A DNA stretch of 64,000 nt from assembly GCF_002896855.1 (NCBI RefSeq), contig NZ_CP021850.1:769665-833664 (forward strand), read 5' to 3'. Each line of letters starts with the position of its first letter. Position 1 is the first letter of the stretch. The stretch comes from Clostridium thermosuccinogenes (GTDB lineage Bacteria; Bacillota; Clostridia; Acetivibrionales; DSM-5807). Shown here piece by piece: positions 35,232 through 44,632 of the stretch. The notes below the pieces were generated by a model. It made no database searches and was not told the origin of the DNA. It worked only from the letters and a program-made list of their open reading frames with translations. The translations under genes were made by a program, and so were the position numbers.

Positions 35232-35438
35232 AGCGAAGGATTGGCGGCATAAAAATGCCGGATATAATGATGTGGCCGTTGTGTATAGCATTGTGTATAG
35301 TAATTGTCTTTAAAGTCAAAAACGGCATATCACAAACAGTAATCCTGCGCTCCCAGGCATGTAAAAAACAGTCATAATATTGTTTATGTAAAGTTGATAT
35401 AACCTTTAAAATTTAATTATATTTAACGGAGGTAATAT

Positions 35439-36635
35439 ATGAGTTTAATAGACACTCCCAGAGCCAACCGGCTGCATATCGGGATTTTCGGAAAACGAAA
35501 CAGCGGAAAGTCCTCCCTGTTAAATGCGCTGACAGGCCAAGACATCGCACTGGTTTCCGATGTGGCGGGTACGACAACCGATCCGGTCTATAAAGCCATG
35601 GAGATTTACGGAATAGGCCCGTGTGTATTTATAGACACAGCCGGGTTTGACGATGTGGGCGAATTGGGGAAGATGAGGGTAGAAAAAACAAAAATGGCCG
35701 CTGAAAAAACGGACATAGCGCTGGTGGTTTTCAGCGGAGATGATTTGGATGAGGAAAAGAAATGGATTGACATGCTGAAAAGCCGTGGCACCCCTGTTGT
35801 ACTAGTGTTGAATAAGGTTGACATCCTCGCCGGCGCAGAGGAGATTGCCGAAAAAATTGAGAAGGAATACGGACTTAAGCCCATATTAGTCAGCACCAGG
35901 GAGAAAGTTGGAATTGAAAAAGTACGCGCAGCAATCATTGAACTGCTGCCGGAGGGCTATGAAGTAAAGAGTATCACAGGAAGGCTTGCCGGTGAAGGGG
36001 ATCTCGTATTACTAGTGATGCCCCAGGATATACAAGCACCGAAAGGCCGTCTTATCCTTCCCCAGATGCAGACATTGAGGGATTTGCTGGATAAAAAGTG
36101 CGTAGTGGTAAGCGCCACCACCGATATGCTGGATCAGGCACTAAAAGGACTGGTTAAGCCACCTGAACTCATAATAACCGACTCTCAGGTGTTTAAGACT
36201 GTTTATGACAAAAAGCCTGAAGAAAGCAAGCTTACATCCTTTTCCATCCTGTTTGCCAATTATAAAGGGGATTTGGATTACTATGTGAAAAGTGTCGAAG
36301 CTATCGATAATCTGACGGAAGATTCAAAAGTGCTTATTGCCGAAGCATGCACCCACGTACCGCTGGAGGAGGATATCGGCAGGGAAAAACTCCCGAGGAT
36401 GCTGCGAAAGAGGATAGGGGAAAAGCTCACGGTGGAAGTGGTAAGCGGCCAGGATTTCCCTGAGGATCTGTCGGGCTATGATCTGGTAATACAGTGCGGA
36501 GCCTGCATGTTCAACAGAAAACATGTGCTGTCACGGATTGAACGCGCCCGCTCTCAGGGTGTTCCCATGTCCAACTACGGCGTTGTTATTGCATACCTGA
36601 CCGGGATATTGGATAAAATTGATGTGCAGATTTGA
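35439..36635 (+). CDS. hydF: [FeFe]-hydrogenase H-cluster maturation GTPase HydF
   Basis: HydF is the scaffold that receives the di-iron subcluster and delivers it to HydA. The 398-residue protein has an N-terminal GTPase domain (P-loop GKRNSGKSSLLNALTG, VAGTTTDPV, DTAGFDDVG, NKVD), a middle dimerisation domain, and a C-terminal Fe-S domain with ACTHVPLEED (CxH) and IQCGACMF (CxxC). GGAGG is well placed. A 207-bp gap separates it from hydG; it contains a duplicated TTGTGTATAG (35279 and 35291) and AT-rich sequence that could hold a separate promoter. Confidence 0.96.
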   Translation: MSLIDTPRANRLHIGIFGKRNSGKSSLLNALTGQDIALVSDVAGTTTDPVYKAMEIYGIGPCVFIDTAGFDDVGELGKMRVEKTKMAAEKTDIALVVFSGDDLDEEKKWIDMLKSRGTPVVLVLNKVDILAGAEEIAEKIEKEYGLKPILVSTREKVGIEKVRAAIIELLPEGYEVKSITGRLAGEGDLVLLVMPQDIQAPKGRLILPQMQTLRDLLDKKCVVVSATTDMLDQALKGLVKPPELIITDSQVFKTVYDKKPEESKLTSFSILFANYKGDLDYYVKSVEAIDNLTEDSKVLIAEACTHVPLEEDIGREKLPRMLRKRIGEKLTVEVVSGQDFPEDLSGYDLVIQCGACMFNRKHVLSRIERARSQGVPMSNYGVVIAYLTGILDKIDVQI

Positions 36636-36938
36636 GCTCCTTATCAAGGCTTGCTTCTGGAATCGCAGAGCTGAATGGCAGGATAGAATGCAAAAAACCG
36701 ACGCTGGCTGCCTTATAAGCGCTGCCTGATTTATAGACGAAAATGACAGTGGATGACCGTACCATTATGACAGGGAATTCCGGTTCCTGAGGTTGCATTT
36801 TTGGATAGGCTGACTGAATGCGACAACGAGCTTAATCTGATATGTTTGCAAGTTTTTTCCTCAAATGGAGGAAATTATTGTTAACTCATGTTAAACAGTT
36901 GAAAAGCGGGTGTTCGCAAAATAGAACAAGCAGAATTA

Positions 36939-36967
36939 TTGACTTTCAGGTGAAAATCAGATATTTT
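36939..36967 (+). promoter_or_regulatory. Promoter of the putative small RNA
   Basis: TTGACT (36939-36944), 17-bp spacer, TATTTT (36962-36967). The -35 is near consensus and the -10 is moderate. Confidence 0.5.
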
Positions 36968-36973
36968 ATTATT

Positions 36974-37042
36974 GTAATGAATTCGACAACTTTTCAGATA
37001 CCAGTTTTGCCCGCAGCTTGACAACTGCGGGAACTTTTTTTC
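36974..37042 (+). ncRNA. Candidate small RNA of about 70 nt
   Basis: The interval from the predicted start to a strong intrinsic terminator (CCCGCAG 37010-37016 with CTGCGGG 37025-37031, followed by a run of T to 37042) contains no frame of use. It sits 340 bp after hydF and 640 bp before the next gene, so it is not simply the terminator of hydF. Function unknown. Confidence 0.45.
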
Positions 37043-37682
37043 TATGGATTATTGAAAAACCCAGCTTTCAAGCGCATTTAAGCACAAAGCTTTTCATTGT
37101 ATCTTTCCGGTTCTATCATGGCTGTAAATTGGATTTTTCCATCTTCATGTATATTATATGAATAAAAGCGTCAATATATGTAATATTTTTGTAGTTTACA
37201 TAATACTAATCAGCTTTTAAAGCAAAACATGAAGATGGGCATCACCGACAAAATTAGACAATAATGTTAAGCACTAATATCAGGCAGTAAACAATGCAAT
37301 CATATAATTGCATAACTGATATATTACCAAGGTATTACCGCGATTTTCACTGCTGCCGAGTATTTCTTACCCCATTTTCAAAAAACTCAAATATCCGGTA
37401 GCATTCTGCCTTTTCTTCTGAGTCGCATATGTTCGTCTTAAGCCTTTGGCAAATTCTTATGGCCTATATCTGGAGATTATTTCAGAGCGTTTCCTTTCCA
37501 CTCCACACCTCTTACGTTCAGCCATCTATTCAGTTAACCATTCAGTCATGAAATTATCCCTTGGTACGCTGTTCCCTCATACTTTTACCGGGACTTTTGA
37601 GCTCCAACAAATATATTTACTTTTTTATAATTCTAAGATAATATACAAGTAGAATGGAATGGGTACGGCGGGAGGATATAAA

Positions 37683-38891
37683 ATGGAATTCAAGCTTATT
37701 TCTGAACATCTAACGAAATATTACTGTGATAGAATACTTATGCCTGAAGGCGCTACTGAAATATTGGTGGAAATTGCCCGGAAAATAAACGGCGATGAGA
37801 AGCTCTTTGAGATATACAAAGATTTTTATTCGAGCTACATAGACAGCGGATACTGGACGACAGTGTGGGAAAATTTAGCGATTCATCCTTATGTGGAAAC
37901 AGTTTTTGGGAATCATGCATCGCTTTTCTATCTGCATGCCGCCCTTGAAAAATTACCCTTTACGGAGAAGCGGTATGCCGAGCTGGGCATAGGTGACGAC
38001 ATTTTTGTTGATACTTTGAGGGACATCGGAGTATGGGTTCAGAACGCATATAACCTGGTGGGACATTATTGCATCAGAAATTTCAGTTGGATATGGAGAC
38101 ATCTGGAAGCGAAGCTGTTCAGGCTGGGTAGGTTGCAGTATATGGCCGTGCCCTTTAAAGGAGAAGTGAAAGCCTTTTACAATCAAGAGAAAAACATGAT
38201 TCTCCTTTTGTGCAACAGCGGCATGGAACTCAGGGCAAATGGAGACATGCAAGGTGTTTGCGGTAAGGAAAAGACGGACGACGGATTCGTTACGGAATAC
38301 CGGGAAACGGAGGAGTCTTATGAGGGAACTCCGGTAACTCCCTACGGAAAGGGTTTACGCCAGCCGGTCAGGCTTAAAAAAAGCGAGTGGAAAAAGGTGC
38401 TGGATGAGGGCGACATCATGCTGGAAATCCATATACCGAGGGACAAAAGCTTCAGGCCGGAGGATACAAGGGAATCTTACCTGATGGCAAAGGAATTTTA
38501 TAAGAAGCATTTTCCGGAGGTAAACTATAAAGGCATGTGCTGTCATACATGGCTGTTTACACCCCAGCTTCAGGAGATTCTGCCGAAAGATAGCAATATT
38601 GTGGCTTTCCAGCGTCAATTCTATCTTTATCCTACAGCAGGTTCGGTGAGATTTCTATGGAATTTTGTGTTTAACGACCTTACGGAAAGAAAAGACGCAA
38701 AGCCCGATACTTATTTGAGGAAAAAGGTGCTGGACTATTTGGATGAAGACCGGGAGATATTTGATATGAGAGGAATCTTTCTGGATGTTGGAGGAAGCTT
38801 TGGCAGTTCATCCTATATGGATAAATACGATGCAGGGGAATACTCCTTTTTGCGCGATATCCTTCCACCTTCTTACGGTTCCCATACCTGA
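37683..38891 (+). CDS. Acyltransferase-like protein (DUF5596-type), uncertain
   Basis: A 402-residue cytoplasmic protein without a signal peptide. An N-terminal helical region (about 1-120: EGATEILVEIARKINGDEKL, YWTTVWENLAIHPYVE) is followed by a mixed domain (IGVWVQNAYNLVGHYCIRNF, MAVPFKGEVKAFYNQEKNM) and a GNAT-like C-terminal half (ILEIHIPRD-type MLEIHIPRDKSFRPEDTRES, MCCHTWLFTPQLQEILPKDS). Related proteins are annotated as acyltransferase domain proteins next to glycoside hydrolases, but the reaction is not known. GGGAGGA precedes the ATG at 37683; an upstream start at 37659 has no such support. A transporter gene follows 86 bp downstream. Confidence 0.6.
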   Translation: MEFKLISEHLTKYYCDRILMPEGATEILVEIARKINGDEKLFEIYKDFYSSYIDSGYWTTVWENLAIHPYVETVFGNHASLFYLHAALEKLPFTEKRYAELGIGDDIFVDTLRDIGVWVQNAYNLVGHYCIRNFSWIWRHLEAKLFRLGRLQYMAVPFKGEVKAFYNQEKNMILLLCNSGMELRANGDMQGVCGKEKTDDGFVTEYRETEESYEGTPVTPYGKGLRQPVRLKKSEWKKVLDEGDIMLEIHIPRDKSFRPEDTRESYLMAKEFYKKHFPEVNYKGMCCHTWLFTPQLQEILPKDSNIVAFQRQFYLYPTAGSVRFLWNFVFNDLTERKDAKPDTYLRKKVLDYLDEDREIFDMRGIFLDVGGSFGSSSYMDKYDAGEYSFLRDILPPSYGSHT

Positions 38892-38977
38892 AGATGTGTG
38901 CTGATGTCTTTGACGAAATGTTATATATGAATGGACAATAATAAACGGCTTAATGCTATTAATATTTGAGGTCACAT

Positions 38978-40369
38978 ATGATAAAAACCTTGAGAGATAC
39001 CATTGCAGTTTTGTATAGAAGATTTAGAAATAGCCTTACTACCGATGATGAAGTAACAATAAGCAGAAGATATGTAGCTGCTTCCAACTATGCTGCAGGA
39101 ACCGTAAACAATCTCATTGGAGCTAACTTCCTGACAGGCTTTCTGCTTCTGCTCAATGCGGATGACAGCTTCATGGGCCTCGTCACCATGGCAGGGTTCG
39201 TGGGCAACCTGCTGCAGATATTATCACCCCTTCTGCTGGAACGTTTTCAAAGCCGCAAAAGGATGCTGATATTCAGCAGGGCTATAATACATTTTTTCAA
39301 TATTGTGGTAATCAGTCTGATCCCGGTATTGCCTTGTGCCAATCCGGTAAAGCTCATGCTGATACTTGTAATCATCCTGTTGGTCAACCTGATTAACGCA
39401 GTTACTGCTCCAGGCTTTACAGTATGGCATATAAAGAGCATACCCGATAATGTGAGAGCCAAGTATTTCTCCACTTTCAATGTGATGAACGGGGTCATAA
39501 TATATACCGTAGTGCTGGCGGCAAGCAAAATTGCCGATGATTTTAAAGCCTCCGGCAATGAGATGCGGGGGTTGCTGGTGCTCAGGGCATTGGCATTGAT
39601 TTTAAGCATCGTGGATATCTACTTCTTGTTTAAAATAAAGGAGTTTCCGAACCAAAGCTCCGGCACAAAGGTAAATTTAGCCAATATCCTGTTGAATCCA
39701 TTCAAGGAGAAAAAATACCTGATTACCGTGACTATAGCATGCCTGTGGTCTTATTCGGCGAACATACCGGGACCGTATTTCAATATGTACATGCTCAAGG
39801 ATATGGATGTCAGCTACTCTTTCCTGAATATCATAAACATGTTCAACATACCGGCTTTAATTTTTTTGGCGCCTTTGTGGAGGAAAAGGGTCAACTCGAC
39901 TTCATGGTTTAAAGTCCTGTACCAGTCGATGGGTTTGTATTTGCTGCACTATATAGGGCTGTCTTTTGTAACCAAGGGGAGTCTGTTTTTATATCCCGTT
40001 TCGGTAATATATGCTTTTATGATTGCACCCGGAATAAACCTGGTTTTTGGAAACATACCGTTCATTAACATACCTGAAAAGGATCAGACCATTTATATAG
40101 GCTTTTATTCTTCCATGAACAACCTGGCGGCTCTGCTGGGGGTTCTTACCGGCAAGGAGTTTATTAGGGCAACGGAAGGAAAAACCATGGCCCTGGCTGG
40201 AATAACTATGTATAACAAGCAGTATGTTTTGCTTTTGACAGCAACAGCCATGCTGATTTCTGTAATACTTATTTATTATTTGCAAAAAATATCTCAGGAA
40301 AACGTAAAGGCAAGCGCTGCAGAGCAAAATAAACCGTTAAGCCAAGTATTGGATTGTGAAGGCAATTAA
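38978..40369 (+). CDS. MFS-type membrane transporter
   Basis: A 463-residue integral membrane protein with about 12 hydrophobic segments, of the major facilitator superfamily. The recognisable loop FQSRKRMLIFSRAIIHFF after the second or third helix, and SIPDNVRAKYFSTFNVMNGV between helices, are MFS-like. Substrate unknown. The ATG at 38978 follows GAGG by 7 bases; the frame extends to a TTG at 38966. Preceded by the acyltransferase-like gene and followed 35 bp later by a TIM-barrel gene, so the three may form one unit. Confidence 0.8.
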   Translation: MIKTLRDTIAVLYRRFRNSLTTDDEVTISRRYVAASNYAAGTVNNLIGANFLTGFLLLLNADDSFMGLVTMAGFVGNLLQILSPLLLERFQSRKRMLIFSRAIIHFFNIVVISLIPVLPCANPVKLMLILVIILLVNLINAVTAPGFTVWHIKSIPDNVRAKYFSTFNVMNGVIIYTVVLAASKIADDFKASGNEMRGLLVLRALALILSIVDIYFLFKIKEFPNQSSGTKVNLANILLNPFKEKKYLITVTIACLWSYSANIPGPYFNMYMLKDMDVSYSFLNIINMFNIPALIFLAPLWRKRVNSTSWFKVLYQSMGLYLLHYIGLSFVTKGSLFLYPVSVIYAFMIAPGINLVFGNIPFINIPEKDQTIYIGFYSSMNNLAALLGVLTGKEFIRATEGKTMALAGITMYNKQYVLLLTATAMLISVILIYYLQKISQENVKASAAEQNKPLSQVLDCEGN

Positions 40370-40404
40370 ATTTTTAAAGCAGCGGAAAAGAGGTGAAATG
40401 CTGT

Positions 40405-41079
40405 ATGAGTAAATTCATTCCTGAAATAGACGGCAATTTGAGACGGCATATGGTCAGGGTGCCGGATGTGATCAATGAAGCCAGCGGCATAAGGATTTTT
40501 GGAAAGCTCATAAAATCGCTCATTTTTTCGACGGATGTTGCGATAATAAAGAACTGCAATGCTCATGCCGTCATCGCAGTATATCCTTTTACGCCCCAGC
40601 CTCTTATAACCCATTCGATAATAACCGCTTCCGATATCCCTGTTTTCTGCGGCGTAGGAGGGGGCACCACCACAGGTAAAAGAGTTGTAAACCTTGCTCA
40701 GGACGCTGAGTTTCAGGGAGCGATAGGTGTTGTTGTTAATGCTCCTACTCCCAATGATATTGTGCGGAAGCTGAGGGATAAGGTGGATATACCTGTCGTG
40801 GTGACTGTGGTTTCGGATAAGACTGACTTTAAGGCCAGGATAGAGTCCGGCGCCACCATACTCAATGTGTCCGGCGCTGCCAATACCGCTAACATTGTAA
40901 AGAAAATAAGGGATCAGTTTCCTGAAGTTCCGATAATCGCAACGGGAGGGCCATCGGAGGAAAGCATATTGAAGACCATCGAGGCCGGAGCCAATGCCAT
41001 AACCTATACTCCTCCCACCTGTGCGGAAATTTTTAAAAGCCTGATGAACAAGTACAGGATTGAATCGGATATTATATAG
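40405..41079 (+). CDS. TIM-barrel protein of unknown function
   Basis: A 224-residue cytoplasmic protein with a beta/alpha-barrel pattern ending in a phosphate-binding-like C-terminus: IPVFCGVGGGTTTGKRVVNL, GAIGVVVNAPTPNDIVRKLR, IPVVVTVVSDKTDFKARIES, ATILNVSGAANTANIVKKIR, PIIATGGPSEESILKTIEAG. The layout resembles ThiG/ThiE/nitronate-monooxygenase-type barrels, and relatives are often labelled hydrolase without evidence. AGAGGTG is 9 bp upstream of the ATG at 40405. A terminator lies at 41255. Confidence 0.65.
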   Translation: MSKFIPEIDGNLRRHMVRVPDVINEASGIRIFGKLIKSLIFSTDVAIIKNCNAHAVIAVYPFTPQPLITHSIITASDIPVFCGVGGGTTTGKRVVNLAQDAEFQGAIGVVVNAPTPNDIVRKLRDKVDIPVVVTVVSDKTDFKARIESGATILNVSGAANTANIVKKIRDQFPEVPIIATGGPSEESILKTIEAGANAITYTPPTCAEIFKSLMNKYRIESDII

Positions 41080-41254
41080 CCTATCCTGATATGTTGGAAT
41101 TTTTAGGTATAAGCCTCGGCTTAAAAGCAGAAAAAAGCTTATGGGATGTATTTGAGAAAAAGAAGCGAAAAAGTAATGGGAAGCCGGATTGAATATCCTG
41201 TGAGAATCCTTAATGCGAATTTATAAGTTAGGCATATAAGCTTACGAAGGAATT

Positions 41255-41279
41255 ATTGGGCGAAGAGCCCAATTTTTTA
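41255..41279 (+). terminator. Intrinsic terminator before the glucan locus
   Basis: ATTGGGC (41255-41261) pairs with GCCCAAT (41267-41273) around a 5-base loop, followed by a T run. The gap 41080-41392 holds only this and the promoter at 41311. Confidence 0.85.
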
Positions 41280-41310
41280 TATTAAATACACAGCATCCTT
41301 TGCATTAAAA

Positions 41311-41338
41311 TTGACTTATTATCCTGATTCTGTACAAT
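41311..41338 (+). promoter_or_regulatory. SigA-type promoter of the glucan-locus regulator
   Basis: TTGACT (41311-41316), 16-bp spacer, TACAAT (41333-41338), 55 bp before the AraC-family gene. Confidence 0.65.
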
Positions 41339-41392
41339 AAAATTAAACAACACAACATACTCCGAATGAAGTTGTGATGCGAGGAGATAAAA

Positions 41393-42310
41393 ATGCTTTT
41401 ATGTATTGATACCGATCATCTTCCGGATATATTGAACTTTGGCCATGTCAATTATAAAGAGCCTTGGGTTCACTTTCAGAGAATAACTGATGAGCATATA
41501 TTGTACATAGTTATAAGCGGGAATCTATATGTAAAAGAAGGTACGGAGGAATATTCCCTGTCAAAAGGCGATATGCTCATACTTGAGCCGAATATCCTTC
41601 ACAAAGGTTATAAAGCTTCCTGCTGTCATTATTTTTACATACACTTCAGGCATCCCCGCATCTGGAGGGTAACGGACAGGCCGGACGAAGAAGTGCATAA
41701 GGAGATGCTCCAAAAGCGCATTTTATCTTTTACCAGTGATATTGCGTCGGAGGATGCGGGCACTGATTCCATATGCCATATACCCAAGCATTACAACCTT
41801 GAGAAATTTGAATATTACATGCAGTTTTTATATGATACGGATAATGACTATTTCGGCAAATATGAGCATTATAAAAGACTGGTGTCATATAAGCTGATGG
41901 AGCTGTTTATAAGGATAGGGATCGACTACCTCAACGAAAAAACCTCGCTCATGACTTCCGCTTTGCCGAAGGCTTATTTAAAGGCAAGGGATATCATGGG
42001 ATTTATTTTGTCCGAATACAGGAGAAAAATTTCCAGCAAAGAGATTGAAGATAAGTTTGAAATAAGCTATGACTACATCAATAAGATATTTCAGAAATCC
42101 ACCGGGCATACTATCGCCAACTATATAAATATTATTAGGATAAGAAAGGCAAAGGAACTGATTGAAACCACATCGCTTAAATATGCGGATATAGCGTATT
42201 TTGTTGGAATAAACGATCCGTACTATTTCAGCAAGCTGTTCAAAAAATACACCGGCATGACTCCATCCCAATATTCATTATTCTATAGCAAAATTCGCAG
42301 AGATGAATAA
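41393..42310 (+). CDS. AraC-family regulator of the glucan locus
   Basis: A 305-residue regulator. The N-terminal cupin sensor (about 10-90: YVIVISGNLYVKEGTEEYSL-like, with LSKGDMLILEPNILHKGYKA) is followed by a helical linker and a C-terminal AraC-type DNA-binding domain: KISSKEIEDKFEISYDYINK and YADIAYFVGINDPYYFSKLF, then TGMTPSQYSLFYSK. It is the first gene of the locus, ahead of the GH66 gene, and probably senses an alpha-glucan breakdown product (inference from position). GGAGAT precedes the ATG. Confidence 0.9.
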   Translation: MLLCIDTDHLPDILNFGHVNYKEPWVHFQRITDEHILYIVISGNLYVKEGTEEYSLSKGDMLILEPNILHKGYKASCCHYFYIHFRHPRIWRVTDRPDEEVHKEMLQKRILSFTSDIASEDAGTDSICHIPKHYNLEKFEYYMQFLYDTDNDYFGKYEHYKRLVSYKLMELFIRIGIDYLNEKTSLMTSALPKAYLKARDIMGFILSEYRRKISSKEIEDKFEISYDYINKIFQKSTGHTIANYINIIRIRKAKELIETTSLKYADIAYFVGINDPYYFSKLFKKYTGMTPSQYSLFYSKIRRDE

Positions 42311-42669
42311 AATGATTATTATTTGTATTCTAAATATAAATGCCCGGGGTAAATCCCAGGTATTTTGTCATATATGATTGATTTGATTTCAGCTGATTGC
42401 ACTGGATGGTTGTTGGTTCTAAGGGATTTAAAACCTATATGGTATTCTTTGATTTTTTTCGTCCAGATAGAAATATTACAAAGAATCTCGCCATTATACA
42501 TTTATCTGTGCTTATTTAAATGCTAATATTAAATCGACCCTGCGATGAAGAACGGAGCATGATTATAAGCTCAATTTGCAGGGGATTTACTGTCGTACTG
42601 ATTTTTTCACATATCGCGTTAATTCAAATTTTTCGTGATTTCAGCAAAGGAAGAAAGGTGAAAATAATA

Positions 42670-44562
42670 ATGGAAGCCTATGGTATCAAATTATTGTTGC
42701 TCATGGTAACGGGCACATTTCTGTTATCTGCATGCAATTCCGGATCTATGAAGAAAGGTGCTGCCGAGCTTGACAATGTGGCATCAAAGCAGCTCTTTAC
42801 CCCTGAGCCTGCACATACAGTAAAAAAACCGGAAGACATTGAGAACCAGGGACGATATATAAAGGACATTTATACCGATAAGGGCTCTTACAAGCCTTCG
42901 AGGAAGGTCGTAATCACTTTGGTATTGCATAATCCCGATACAAATCCTCTAGAGGGAAGTATAAATCTAAAGATAAAAAGGTTGGATGAAACAGTTTATG
43001 AAACAAATAAAGATTTTTCCCTTGAGGTTGACCGGAATTCCGAGATGGATTTTACATGGAAGGCTCCTGAAGACGATTTTACCGGCTATGCTGTAGAGGT
43101 CTGTTTATATTCCGGCGAAAATCTCTTGGATTATGAGATGACGGCTGTAGATGTTTCTTCGGATTGGAATGTGTTTCCCCGCTTTGCTTACCTTACCGAC
43201 ATGGGCAGGCGGTCTTATGAAGAAAGCGAAAGAATCATCCGGAATTTATCAAAATTCCATATTAACGGCCTGTTTTATTACGATGTGATGGATAGGCACG
43301 ACAAACCTTTGGCCGGTACCGCTGAAAATCCGGAGCCAAAATGGAATACGATAGCAAATGCATTGGTTGATGCCAATACCTTGAAGGACATGATAGACAT
43401 AGGTCATAACTACAATATGAAATCCTTTTTCTACAACCTTATATTTGGGGGTTACTCCACCTATGAAGAGATAGGAGTAAAAAAAGAATGGGGCTTGTTT
43501 AAAGATAAAAATCACAGTGTTCAAGACTGCCATCCGCTGCCTGAATCATGGGAAAGCAGTATTTATTTGTTCAACCCGGCCAATAAAGGCTGGCAGGATC
43601 ATTTTCTCAAAGCCCATAAAGAATTTCTTTCTGTATATGACTTTGATGGCCTTCAGGTGGATTCCCTCGGTAACAGGGGCCAGCTATACGACTATGACGG
43701 AAACCCCATTAAACTGGATGATACTTATGCTTCACTTTTAAAAAGGATACCGAAGGAGTTAAACACCCGCGTCATTTTCAACGCTGTTGACCAGTACGGA
43801 CAGTACCAGGTGGCCTCCGAAGTGGATTACGACATACTTTATGCCGAAATATGGCCGCATAAGGCCAGGACGTACAATGCCCTTAAAGGAATTGTGGACA
43901 GCATGCATAGAATGTCCGAAGGCAAGCGGGGCATAGTTATTGCCGCTTACATGAACTATCAGAAGGCTAAGTCCGGCGGCAAGTTTAACACTCCGGGCGT
44001 GAATTTCACTAACGCCACATTATTGGCAGCCGGGGGAAGCCATCTGGAGATAGGCGATCTGGGTATGCTTTCCAGTGAGTATTATCCTGCACGGCATCTG
44101 GAGATGGACTATGATTTGCAAAAAAGCATCAGGAACTATTATTCCTTCATGACAGCCTATGAAAATGTCTTAAGAGGCAGCGGATTTGAGGAGATAAGCA
44201 CGGCTACATATGTGGATGGGGAACTTACTTCTTATGACGGAAGGGCTGGGAAAATATGGTCCTTCACAAAGGTTAAAAAGCCTGAAAATTTTGAGATCAT
44301 ACACTTTATAAATCTTAAAAGTGCATCTCACTCGGAATGGGTTGACGATTACGGAACTCAAACAAAGCCGGTTGCTTTAAAAAATATAAAGGTCAGACAG
44401 TATACCGCTGCCAACGTAAACAAGGTGTTTATCGCTTCTCCGGACTACTGCGAGGGTTTTCTCAGGCAGGTGGAATTTAAGAAAGGCAGCGATGATAAAG
44501 GGGAATACATTGAGTTCAGTCTGCCCTACTTGGAATACTGGACGATGGCGATACTTAAATAA
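42670..44562 (+). CDS. Glycoside hydrolase family 66 lipoprotein (dextranase-like)
   Basis: GH66 contains endo-dextranases and cycloisomaltooligosaccharide glucanotransferases acting on alpha-1,6-glucan. The 630-residue protein has a lipoprotein signal (LLLLMVTGTFLLSAC), so it is tethered outside. A beta-sandwich domain (about 60-175: IYTDKGSYKPSRKVVITLVL) is followed by the catalytic barrel (FPRFAYLTDMGRRSYEESER on). The nucleophile is Asp331 in GLQVDSLG and the acid/base Glu393 in LYAEIWP. It lacks the large CBM35 insertion found in many CITases, so a dextranase is more likely than a cyclising enzyme (inference). The start ATG 42670 gives a proper signal peptide; the frame extends 50 codons further without support. 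Confidence 0.88.
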   Translation: MEAYGIKLLLLMVTGTFLLSACNSGSMKKGAAELDNVASKQLFTPEPAHTVKKPEDIENQGRYIKDIYTDKGSYKPSRKVVITLVLHNPDTNPLEGSINLKIKRLDETVYETNKDFSLEVDRNSEMDFTWKAPEDDFTGYAVEVCLYSGENLLDYEMTAVDVSSDWNVFPRFAYLTDMGRRSYEESERIIRNLSKFHINGLFYYDVMDRHDKPLAGTAENPEPKWNTIANALVDANTLKDMIDIGHNYNMKSFFYNLIFGGYSTYEEIGVKKEWGLFKDKNHSVQDCHPLPESWESSIYLFNPANKGWQDHFLKAHKEFLSVYDFDGLQVDSLGNRGQLYDYDGNPIKLDDTYASLLKRIPKELNTRVIFNAVDQYGQYQVASEVDYDILYAEIWPHKARTYNALKGIVDSMHRMSEGKRGIVIAAYMNYQKAKSGGKFNTPGVNFTNATLLAAGGSHLEIGDLGMLSSEYYPARHLEMDYDLQKSIRNYYSFMTAYENVLRGSGFEEISTATYVDGELTSYDGRAGKIWSFTKVKKPENFEIIHFINLKSASHSEWVDDYGTQTKPVALKNIKVRQYTAANVNKVFIASPDYCEGFLRQVEFKKGSDDKGEYIEFSLPYLEYWTMAILK

Positions 44563-44575
44563 AACATGTCGTGTT

Positions 44576-44606
44576 AAAAGCAACAGCCCATGCTTGTTGC
44601 TTTTAT
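44576..44606 (+). terminator. Stem-loop between GH66 and solute-binding genes
   Basis: AAAAGCAACA (44576-44585) pairs with TGTTGCTTTT (44595-44604), then AT-rich sequence. It may be a partial terminator or a processing signal that sets relative expression. Confidence 0.65.
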
Positions 44607-44632
44607 ATAAAAGAATAAGGGAGGAAAAGAAA

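Larger units (their letters stand above)
36636..37682. other. Gene-poor stretch of about 1 kb
   Basis: No convincing gene. A TTTCCTC/GAGGAAA hairpin is at 36856-36874, an imperfect inverted repeat TTGTTAA/TTAAACA at 36878-36897, and a promoter-terminator pair at 36939-37042 (listed separately). A 68-codon frame at 37446-37652 lacks a ribosome binding site and recognisable content. The part 37060-37680 shows nothing else. Confidence 0.5.

Noticed and set aside
36878-36897. TTGTTAA-N6-TTAAACA as a Rex box near the small RNA
   Set aside because: The spacing is six instead of four bases and the right half is poor; the better match is at 32295-32312.
37446-37652. 68-codon frame ahead of the acyltransferase-like gene
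   Set aside because: No ribosome binding site, low-complexity composition and no resemblance to a known family.
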